Source: Oscillospiraceae bacterium
Lineage (GTDB): Bacteria > Bacillota > Clostridia > Oscillospirales > Ruminococcaceae
Direction of reading: 5' to 3'
DNA length: 10,466 bases
Assembly (NCBI GenBank): GCA_003516865.1
Contig: DPBR01000063.1
Coordinates: 1-10,466 of the forward strand
Shown: positions 5,827-10,466 of the stretch, piece by piece
Layout: every line of letters starts with the position of its first letter
Position numbering within the stretch: the first letter of the stretch is position 1
The notes under the pieces: generated by a model
What the model saw: only the letters and a program-made list of their open reading frames with translations
What the model was told of the DNA's origin: nothing
The model's database searches: none
Program-made: the position numbers and the translations under genes

Positions 5827-6354
5827 CATATTTACCTGTTTCAACGGATATAGTCGATACCGCCACATCAAAGCGGAAGTGTATCTCAATATCCTGGATT
5901 CGCTTTCCGCTGGACTTGTCTGCTTCATGGACTACTATCCTGTCAATCAGTTCGTGCATGATCTCAGGTGTCAGCGTTTCGATATGCTCATACTTCTGTA
6001 CTGCCCTGATGAAAGCAGTCACATCGGCTGACTTCTGTTCGGCATTATCAATGTAAGCGGTCAGTTCTGCTACGGTTGTCCTGAGATTCTTCTGCTCCTC
6101 CTCATATCCTGCTGACATCACTGCAAATCGCTCATCGGAAATTTTTCCTGATACGTTGTCCTCACTTTGAAGCCGTCACGCTCCCAAGTCGTTCCGCTCA
6201 CTCCATCATCGACATAAAAAATCGGATTTGGAAAGCCGTTGTCCTCAGCGAATTTCTGCAAAATCGCTTTCTGATTTGTGATACTGTTGCTCTCGCCGTC
6301 GAGCATATCATCTTGGCTCAGACGGCAGTATAAAGCTGTTATCTTGTCTGTCAT
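5810..6354 (-). pseudogene. large serine recombinase (TnpX-like), internally deleted and frameshifted
   Basis: The N-terminal part starts at ATG 6354 (GAGGT four bases upstream). It shows the resolvase-type active site ALYCRLSQDD, with R11 and catalytic S13, then GESNSITNQKAILQKFA and FYVDDGVSG, ending at about residue 63 (GFK). At 6164-6166 the homology jumps, in another frame, to the C-terminal end of the same family: EDNVSGKISDERFAVMSAGY, then the coiled-coil EEEQKNLRTTVAELTAYI and the final DRIVVHEADKSSGKRIQDIEI, ending at TAA 5810-5812. Complete members are about 540-560 residues, so roughly two-thirds is missing, including the rest of the catalytic domain and the DNA-binding domain. After the junction the first frame runs out of frame to TGA near 6118. 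The gene cannot make an active recombinase. Confidence 0.88.
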
Positions 6355-6393
6355 ATTAACCTCACTTTCCGACAGATACAGCAAGCTATTATC

Positions 6394-6422
6394 ATTATAG
6401 CGCACCTTGTTTCTTTTTTCAA
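6394..6422 (-). promoter_or_regulatory. promoter of the recombinase gene
   Basis: On the minus strand: TTGAAA (6417-6422), a 17-base spacer and TATAAT (6394-6399), lying between the tnpW-like stop and the recombinase start. The recombinase therefore had its own promoter as well as possible read-through. Confidence 0.75.
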
Positions 6423-6440
6423 TGCGCCAATATTCCAAAA

Positions 6441-6659
6441 TCAAACAGCCTGCTTGTCCTGTTCTTGTCCGGATTCACCGAGGAAATCCTCACACTCACG
6501 GATTACGAGCCGTTTCAGAATATCTGAAAGGCTCTCCTTTGAAACAGGGTTGAACACGGTAGTCACCGTGTAAGTGGTATGCCCAATCTTGTATTCGGAC
6601 GTTGCGTTAAAAGTTGTCTCTGCCTTTTCTCTTTCTACGGCAGTATCATTTTTATTCAT
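6441..6659 (-). CDS. TnpW-like transposon-encoded protein
   Basis: 72 residues. The start ATG at 6659 has an AAAGGAG ribosome site 11 bases upstream. Residues 22-55 (EYKIGHTTYTVTTVFNPVS, then KESLSDILKRLVIRE) match the short TnpW domain found beside large serine recombinases in Tn4451-type elements and related clostridial mobile elements. Its role is not known. An acidic, Gln-rich tail follows. It lies 87 bases upstream of the recombinase and probably shares transcription with the coiled-coil gene before it. It looks intact. Confidence 0.75.
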   Translation of the reverse strand: MNKNDTAVEREKAETTFNATSEYKIGHTTYTVTTVFNPVSKESLSDILKRLVIRECEDFLGESGQEQDKQAV

Positions 6660-6814
6660 AGCGAATTTTTCTCCTTTAGCTTGTCTGTTTCTATGCTTTT
6701 GGTTTGAGGGCTTCGCTTTATCTCTCTTACCCTCATGGTTGTTGGTTGTAATTATAGCCGTGCGGAACGGCGTTGCTGCCGTCCCTTACAGCTATCGTTT
6801 TGTTGTCGGTTATA

Positions 6815-7213
6815 TTAAACCGTATACGGATTTTTGTTTTCAAAGAAGGAAGTCTGTCCGTCAGCAACATCACTGTCCGAGCTGTTGCCCGACTTGCTGT
6901 CTGCACCGTCAGAGCTATCGACAAGCCCCTCAATGTCAGCGTAGGACATACCGCTGTCGGTCAGCTTGCCGATGAGTGTATGCTCCGCAGTCACAGCATC
7001 GAGAAGTGCCTGCCCCTCAGCACCGCCGTAAAGCTCGGATAGCTTATCGTAGGTGTAGAGTTTGCTGTCCGTAATAATCTTACGGCGGCGCTCATAGGCA
7101 GCCTGAATAGAACTGTTCAGCTTGTTGAGCTTTGCCTGATTTTCAGACAGCACTCCGTCCATGACGGTATCAGCAGAGTTGTCAGCGACCTCACCCTTAG
7201 CTTTCTTACTCAT
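6815..7213 (-). CDS. small coiled-coil protein of the mobile element
   Basis: 132 residues. The start ATG at 7213 has AGAGGTGA five bases upstream. A helical, coiled-coil-like region at about residues 22-60 (LSENQAKLNKLNSSIQAAY, then ERRRKIITDSKLYTYDKLSEL) is followed by a second helical part and a Ser/Asp-rich linker (about 100-118) ending QTSFFENKNPYTV. I do not recognise a named family. Its place as the first gene of the minus-strand block before the tnpW-like and recombinase genes suggests an accessory role in the element. A promoter lies directly upstream. The 155 bases between it and the tnpW-like gene hold no clear gene. Confidence 0.75.
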   Translation of the reverse strand: MSKKAKGEVADNSADTVMDGVLSENQAKLNKLNSSIQAAYERRRKIITDSKLYTYDKLSELYGGAEGQALLDAVTAEHTLIGKLTDSGMSYADIEGLVDSSDGADSKSGNSSDSDVADGQTSFFENKNPYTV

Positions 7214-7246
7214 TCACATCACCTCTTTTCGGTTTGGAGTGTCGCA

Positions 7247-7262
7247 GGATATGATTTTATCC
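7247..7262 (-). promoter_or_regulatory. small hairpin in the leader of the coiled-coil gene
   Basis: GGATA (7247-7251) and TATCC (7258-7262) pair around a six-base loop, just after the transcription start. It is short, so it may be incidental. It does not share sequence with the leader hairpins of the two cargo genes. Confidence 0.3.
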
Positions 7263-7271
7263 CACGATAAT

Positions 7272-7301
7272 ATTATAGCAAATTTCGGAACTATCTGTCT
7301 A
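7272..7301 (-). promoter_or_regulatory. promoter of the coiled-coil/tnpW-like block
   Basis: On the minus strand: TAGACA (7296-7301), an 18-base spacer and TATAAT (7272-7277). The leader is about 50 bases. Confidence 0.7.
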
Positions 7302-7365
7302 TTCGCAGGGCGCATGAACTTTGTGCGCCATTAGAGTTCTCGAGTTCGTCGAGTTGTTATGGGGA

Positions 7366-7406
7366 AAATGAAAAAAGCTGCGGAGCGGAGTTCGCTCACA
7401 CAGCTT
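7366..7406 (-). terminator. terminator of the GNAT gene
   Basis: On the minus strand AAGCTG, an unpaired TGT, GAGCG, loop AACTC, CGCTC, an unpaired CG and CAGCTT form a two-part stem followed by TTTTTTC. It lies about 75 bases after the acetyltransferase stop. Between them another imperfect inverted repeat (TTATCGTAGC 7426-7435 with GCTAAGATAA 7444-7453) is seen. Confidence 0.65.
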
Positions 7407-7480
7407 GTGGGGATATTCAGTTTTGTTATCGTAGCGAGGTGTTGCTAAGATAAATCATAGATATAGATTAGCTATACTCT

Positions 7481-7981
7481 TTATTCGATGAATAATTCCA
7501 TATCAACACAGTCCCATATACCTATGGGCATTTCACATTTTCTACTGTTATACTCTTTGAATCCGACTGTTTGGTAACAATTCATTGCACTCTCATTGTT
7601 TAAGAATACACCAAGATCTATTCTCTTTGCGGTCAGGTTTTCCTTAACATATCTGATACCAAGAAGCAGCATTTCTTTTCCGTAGCCTTTTCCTCTCATG
7701 GTTGGATCAATTATTACAAAACCAAATCGAACAGTAGAGTCATTATCCTCAAATGGATATCTAATTATAAAGTGACCTACCACATTACTATTTTCATCTA
7801 CTGCTGTGAGAGGAATAAATCTTCTTGTTTTGATTTGCGGTACATAATTATCATCAATATCATTTTCTGATAGTGGAAACTTATTGAATCTGTCAGCAGA
7901 CCATTTATATAGCTCCTCGGCAGTTCTTAACCATTTACATATGATCGCGGAATCTTCTTTTTTGTATGCTCTTAAATACAT
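7481..7981 (-). CDS. GNAT-family N-acetyltransferase (cargo)
   Basis: 166 residues. The start ATG at 7981 is preceded by GGAGGAT eight bases upstream. The GNAT fold is clear: N-terminal MYLRAYKKEDSAIICKWL; the beta strand VVGHFIIRYPF; the acetyl-CoA pyrophosphate loop RGKGYG (96-101) followed by KEMLLLGIRYV; and the motif B stretch LNNESAMNCYQTVGFKEYN (127-145). It transfers an acetyl group from acetyl-CoA to an amine. The substrate is unknown; it could be a small molecule, an antibiotic or a protein N-terminus. It is markedly AT-rich, with AT-ending codons, unlike the host genes, which fits transfer. It has its own promoter and a leader hairpin shared with the other cargo gene, and looks intact. 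Confidence 0.88.
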   Translation of the reverse strand: MYLRAYKKEDSAIICKWLRTAEELYKWSADRFNKFPLSENDIDDNYVPQIKTRRFIPLTAVDENSNVVGHFIIRYPFEDNDSTVRFGFVIIDPTMRGKGYGKEMLLLGIRYVKENLTAKRIDLGVFLNNESAMNCYQTVGFKEYNSRKCEMPIGIWDCVDMELFIE

Positions 7982-8015
7982 CTTCCAATATCCTCCGTAA
8001 AATTCCGATTTAAAC

Positions 8016-8036
8016 GAGCAAGCCGAGTGCTTACTC
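8016..8036 (-). promoter_or_regulatory. 5'-leader hairpin of the GNAT gene (copy 1)
   Basis: In the transcript, GAGTAAGC, loop ACTCG and GCTTGCTC form an 8-bp stem with one U-G pair. It begins about 10 bases after the -10 box and is followed by GTTTAAA and the ribosome site. The same structure occurs at 9900-9920 before the acyltransferase gene. On the plus strand the U-G pair would be a C/A mismatch, so the structure fits the transcribed RNA best. Confidence 0.6.
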
Positions 8037-8046
8037 TTACTTCTAC

Positions 8047-8075
8047 ATTATACTACATCGTCCCTGAAAAAGCAA
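8047..8075 (-). promoter_or_regulatory. promoter of the GNAT gene
   Basis: On the minus strand: TTGCTT (8070-8075), a 17-base spacer and TATAAT (8047-8052). Confidence 0.75.
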
Positions 8076-8185
8076 CCCCACTTTAATCAAACTGCCGCCC
8101 AGACTGCGCAATAACTGCGCCGAAGTCCAGTAAAATACTTGCAGAGCCGTGACCGATACAGAGAGAAAGTAGCATAGCTCCAAAT

Positions 8186-8247
8186 CACGCAGAAGCGTGA
8201 AAAATAGCCGTAGAATGGCGAAAAACAAGTGAGGGCGTGAAACGCCC
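8186..8247. repeat. hairpin cluster beside the oriT-like palindrome
   Basis: Two perfect short hairpins are visible: CACGC-AGAA-GCGTG (8186-8199) and GGGCGT-GAA-ACGCCC (8233-8247). Together with the larger palindrome that follows, they make 8180-8320 unusually structured. I see no gene in 8076-8317. Confidence 0.5.
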
Positions 8248-8265
8248 GATCAATTTTCGCACACA

Positions 8266-8320
8266 CAAGCACGGTATAAAGTATTACGATTATGGAAAAT
8301 CGTAAACTTTATACGGCTTG
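8266..8320. other. oriT-like imperfect palindrome
   Basis: The left arm (8266-8291, CAAGC...TTACGATT) and right arm (8298-8320, AATCGTAAAC...GGCTTG) pair over 23 bp with three single extra bases, all in the left arm (8271, one of 8273/8274, and 8283). The loop is ATGGAA. It lies directly before a relaxase remnant, where the transfer origin of mobilizable elements usually sits. That is the basis for the call; no nick site is proven. Confidence 0.45.
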
Positions 8321-8710
8321 TCAGGGGACGAGATACAAGAGCTGTTACCGCTTGTCGAGGAAGTCATAAAGTACACAGAGATTCACAAGAGATACAAGTC
8401 GCTCACAGGCAAGGAGCAGACCAAATTCGGCAAGCAATGCGCCTATGAATTGTCGGAGTATGACAGGCTTTTTGCGAAAATTCGGGAGATCATTCCGGAG
8501 AGAAAAGTCCCGTCACCTGAACTCCTGCGTAAGCAATTGGAGAAGATTCAGGAGCAGTACAACGAGCAGTCAGCCAAGTACGATACCTCCAAGAAAGAAG
8601 CGGACAGTCTTGCCTAGCAGATACAGAAAAAGCGGCAGAGCCAAAAGGCGCTCGACCGCTACTTACAGAACGAACAAGCTGCCAAGAGAAAGAAAAATCA
8701 GCTTGAATAA
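8318..8710 (+). pseudogene. relaxase/mobilization protein, C-terminal remnant with amber codon
   Basis: The frame opens abruptly at the edge of the palindrome (GLSGDEIQELLPLVEEV) and encodes a helical, charged stretch: YTEIHKRYKSL, YELSEYDRLFAKIREIIPE, LRKQLEKIQEQYNEQSAKY. It resembles the C-terminal helical tail of the relaxases carried by clostridial mobilizable elements. TAG at 8615-8617 interrupts it, but the same frame continues with the same character (QIQKKRQSQKALDRYL, KRKKNQLE) to TAA 8708-8710. No ATG or ribosome site precedes it, and the N-terminal catalytic domain is absent. I judge it a remnant. The relaxase assignment rests on pattern and place, not on a catalytic motif. Confidence 0.6.
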
Positions 8711-8744
8711 AAATAACGGCAGGGAGAGTGGTTCTCCTTGCCGT
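8705..8744 (-). terminator. terminator of the acyltransferase gene
   Basis: ACGGCAGGGAGA (8716-8727) pairs with TCTCCTTGCCGT (8733-8744) over 12 bp including one wobble pair. On the minus strand it is followed by TATTTTTATT. It lies about 35 bases after the acyltransferase stop and overlaps the end of the relaxase remnant. Confidence 0.7.
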
Positions 8745-8777
8745 GATAATGCGTATAGTTACCAAAGATAGTCAGAA

Positions 8778-9860
8778 TTATTTTGATTTATTTGATTTCG
8801 TACCAATAAGAACGCAAAGCACAGGCACTCTCAGGCATATCTCCGAACATACGATTGTTGCCGCATAGGCGCAGATAATCGGTATGATAAGCAACAGAAG
8901 AGTATTGCTGCTCAAAGCATTTGCAAACCAATACTGAAAAAGGACTATCCACACAAAGTGCAGACTGAAATATGGAAAAGACATTTTCAACATATATCCG
9001 GATACTTTATTTTTAAAGTCCAGTCTATTCTTCGAGATGCCTATCAGAGCGAGTATCATAAACCATTCGGCAATTGCCTTTGCAATAATGTTTAAAGTGC
9101 CGAAGTCGTTTTCCGACCAGATAAACATATATACGTTTGCTAGGCTTGCCGCAAGCCCAATGGTCAGAGTGAAATATCTGTACTTTTCGACTTTTTCTAT
9201 CACCTTATCAGCGGACATAAAATAGTGACCAATCAGAAAGATATACAGATATTCCGCAAAACTCTTTCCGCCAATCGAAAGCAGCTCATATAAAATCGGC
9301 AGCGGTATTGCCAAAAGGCAGATTACCCTGAATGATATATTATCAGTATTGTTCTTTTTTTTGAAGGTACGCTTCTCAGTTGCTATTATCCCGACAGCGA
9401 CCAGAGAAATCACAAACAGGTATAGTAAAAACCAGAACTGTCCTACATGAAAACCGCCGTCATAGCCTGTAAGATCAGTCCACTTTGTAAAAAACACCTT
9501 GTAATGTTCCCAAAAACTGCCTTTGTATGCATTGTTAGTTACATCACCGATATATGCAAGAACCGGACAAAAAGCAAGTATTCCGAACAGTAAAGGAGTT
9601 ATGAGCCTTTTAGCTCTTTCGATTACAAATTGACCATATGTACGCTTCTTCAATGCGTACCTTGTGCTCATTCCTGCCAGAAGGAAAAGCAGCGGCATGA
9701 AGAACGGACTGAACAATACAATAAAGCTGCTTATTGCCTTATTAGAACCAAAGTGTATATAATTCAGCTCTCCCCATGTATTAAAGGCTTGTGCTGCATG
9801 ATATGGTATAAGCCAGAGTACATCTATCCACCTTAAATTGTCAATAAAATGTTTTCTCAT
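8778..9860 (-). CDS. family-3 membrane acyltransferase (cargo)
   Basis: 360 residues with about ten membrane segments. The N-terminus has the family-3 acyltransferase pattern IDNLRWIDVLWLIPYHAAQAF, with the expected active-site histidine at H21, then FFMPLLFLLAGMSTRYAL and the cytosolic RAKRLITPLLFG, all typical of Acyl_transf_3 (OafA/NodX/WecH type). These proteins transfer acyl groups, often acetyl, to surface sugars or other exported molecules at the inner face of the membrane. The start ATG fits the conserved N-terminus, but the AAGGAG site is 16 bases upstream, unusually far, which may lower translation. AT-rich codons mark it as acquired. It has its own promoter, leader hairpin and terminator, and appears intact. 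Its substrate cannot be told. Confidence 0.87.
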   Translation of the reverse strand: MRKHFIDNLRWIDVLWLIPYHAAQAFNTWGELNYIHFGSNKAISSFIVLFSPFFMPLLFLLAGMSTRYALKKRTYGQFVIERAKRLITPLLFGILAFCPVLAYIGDVTNNAYKGSFWEHYKVFFTKWTDLTGYDGGFHVGQFWFLLYLFVISLVAVGIIATEKRTFKKKNNTDNISFRVICLLAIPLPILYELLSIGGKSFAEYLYIFLIGHYFMSADKVIEKVEKYRYFTLTIGLAASLANVYMFIWSENDFGTLNIIAKAIAEWFMILALIGISKNRLDFKNKVSGYMLKMSFPYFSLHFVWIVLFQYWFANALSSNTLLLLIIPIICAYAATIVCSEICLRVPVLCVLIGTKSNKSK

Positions 9861-9899
9861 ACCAATTAAGCTTTCACTCCTTCACAGTTTCGTTTTAAC

Positions 9900-9920
9900 G
9901 AGCAAGTCGAGTGCCTGCCC
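9900..9920 (-). promoter_or_regulatory. 5'-leader hairpin of the acyltransferase gene (copy 2)
   Basis: In the transcript, GGGCAGGC, loop ACTCG and ACTTGCTC pair over seven positions, two of them G-U. Loop and right arm match copy 1 at 8016-8036 except for one base. Left-arm changes at positions 2, 4 and 6 all keep pairing. The flanking GTTAAAACGAA also resembles copy 1. Confidence 0.6.
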
Positions 9921-9934
9921 TGCCCTTACCAATA

Positions 9935-9963
9935 ATTATACATCATAACTGCCAAGAAGTCAA
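9935..9963 (-). promoter_or_regulatory. promoter of the acyltransferase gene
   Basis: On the minus strand: TTGACT (9958-9963), a 17-base spacer and TATAAT (9935-9940). This is a strong consensus promoter. Confidence 0.8.
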
Positions 9964-10016
9964 CCGCTAATCATCAAAAAGAAAAATATTATTACATCAG
10001 AAAGGAAACAACAGCT

Positions 10017-10466
10017 ATGAGCAAAATAGGATATATCCGTGTTTCTACGGAGCATCAGTAGACAGCCCGTCAGCAGGAAATCATGTGCGATTATCAGGTT
10101 GACCGCATCTTCTCCGAGAAGATTTCGGGAGCGAATAAAGACCGCCCTCAGCTCCACGCAATGCTGGACTATGTGCGTGAGGGTGATACCCTTTATGTGG
10201 AGAGCATCAGCCGTTTGGGGCGCTCCACAAAGGACTTGCTGAACATCATCGACACTCTCACCCAAAAGGGAGTAAAGCTCATCAGCCACAAGGAGAAGAT
10301 CGACACCGACACACCTGCGGGCAAATTCATGTTGACCGTATTCGCAGCTCTCTCAGTTGGAGCGTGAACAGCTCAAACAGCGACAGCGTGAGGGCATCGA
10401 GATCGCTAAGGCTCAGGGCAAGTACACCGGGCGAAAGCCTATCCCCACCGACTGGACGAGGTTCGG
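10017..10466 (+). pseudogene. resolvase/invertase-type serine recombinase, amber codon and frameshift (partial)
   Basis: ATG 10017 has AAAGGA ten bases upstream. The protein opens MSKIGYIRVSTEHQ, with R8 and catalytic S10, then TAG at 10059-10061 where the family usually has Glu (STEHQETARQ). The same frame goes on with VDRIFSEKISGANKDRPQL, LDYVREGDTLYVESISRLGR and TDTPAGKFMLTVFAAL. At the CT run 10348-10354 the frame shifts; the next frame reads QLEREQLKQRQREGIEIA and GKYTGRKPI up to the window edge. Loss of one CT unit would explain it. Restart at ATG 10083 would omit the catalytic serine. It belongs to the small Tn3-resolvase/DNA-invertase group and is distinct from the large recombinase at 5810-6354. 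Confidence 0.9.

Larger units (their letters stand above)
5740..10466. mobile_element. decayed mobilizable element (Tn4451-like, large-serine-recombinase type)
   Basis: From about 5740 to the right edge the content changes to mobility and cargo genes: a deleted large serine recombinase, a TnpW-like gene, a small coiled-coil gene, an oriT-like palindrome with a relaxase remnant, two acyl/acetyltransferase cargo genes and a broken resolvase. The left end is placed just beyond the recombinase 3' end, since such elements often end there; the exact boundary is not proven. The right end is outside the window. The cargo genes are clearly more AT-rich than the host genes at 1-5650. With no intact recombinase or relaxase, it cannot move by its own genes. 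Confidence 0.65.

Noticed and set aside
5653..5928. N-terminal extension of the DUF2238 membrane protein in the same open frame
   Set aside because: It lies upstream of a good promoter and ribosome site for the ATG at 5652, overlaps the recombinase remnant, and has no family character.
6733..6933. Minus-strand frame ending AVPHGYNYNQQP
   Set aside because: It partly overlaps the coiled-coil gene and has no ribosome site. Part of it could be a remnant of an older gene, but I cannot support it.
7339..7353. CTCGA-GTTCG-TCGAG as a third copy of the cargo leader hairpin
   Set aside because: It shares only CGAG/GTCGAG, differs in loop and arms, and lies upstream of the promoter rather than after it.
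8266..8320. Integron attC site, because of the extra bases all on one arm
   Set aside because: There are no GTTRRRY/RYYYAAC core sites, and the cargo genes are minus-strand units with their own promoters and terminators.

Overview
The window looks like the chromosome of a spore-forming Gram-positive anaerobe of the Clostridia, most like Oscillospiraceae/Ruminococcus. This is inferred from the spmA-spmB pair, an AbrB/SpoVT-type regulator, strong AGGAGG ribosome sites, TTGACA/TATAAT promoters, a CCA-encoding tRNA-Ser and moderate GC content. No species is claimed.

The left half (1-5730) is ordinary-looking core chromosome. It starts with the 3' end of a disordered, charged protein (1-621), followed by back-to-back terminators. 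Next are a minus-strand AbrB-type regulator with a four-cysteine tail (806-1069) and, divergent from it, the spore maturation genes spmA (1250-1831) and spmB (1889-2413), a small DUF2508-like gene (2427-2693) and a 31-residue Q/N-rich micro-protein with an excellent ribosome site (2770-2865). Then come a tRNA-Ser(GGA) with its own consensus promoter and terminator, a hairpin-rich non-coding stretch (3093-3400), an unrecognised 450-residue protein (3401-4753), a shared bidirectional terminator, and a convergent DUF2238-type membrane protein (4810-5652).

The right half (about 5740-10466) is a decayed mobile element, probably a mobilizable element of the Tn4451 kind that uses a large serine recombinase. 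On the minus strand it has a small coiled-coil gene, a TnpW-like gene and a large serine recombinase that has lost most of its middle and carries a frameshift at the junction. An oriT-like imperfect palindrome (8266-8320) runs directly into the C-terminal end of a relaxase, which itself has an amber codon. At the right edge is a resolvase/invertase gene with an amber codon at codon 15 and a frameshift in a CT repeat. Between these broken mobility genes sit two intact, AT-rich cargo genes on the minus strand: a GNAT acetyltransferase (7481-7981) and a family-3 membrane acyltransferase (8778-9860).

The most notable new signal is shared by the two cargo genes. Each has its own consensus promoter followed at once by the same short 5'-leader hairpin, GAGTAAGC-ACTCG-GCTTGCTC or GGGCAGGC-ACTCG-ACTTGCTC. 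The three differences in the left arm all keep pairing through G-U or G-C pairs in the transcribed strand only. This looks like a conserved RNA leader reused by cargo genes of the element. Other points of interest are the Q/N-rich micro-ORF after spmAB, the oriT-like structure, and the two amber interruptions in a window where no intact gene ends in TAG.
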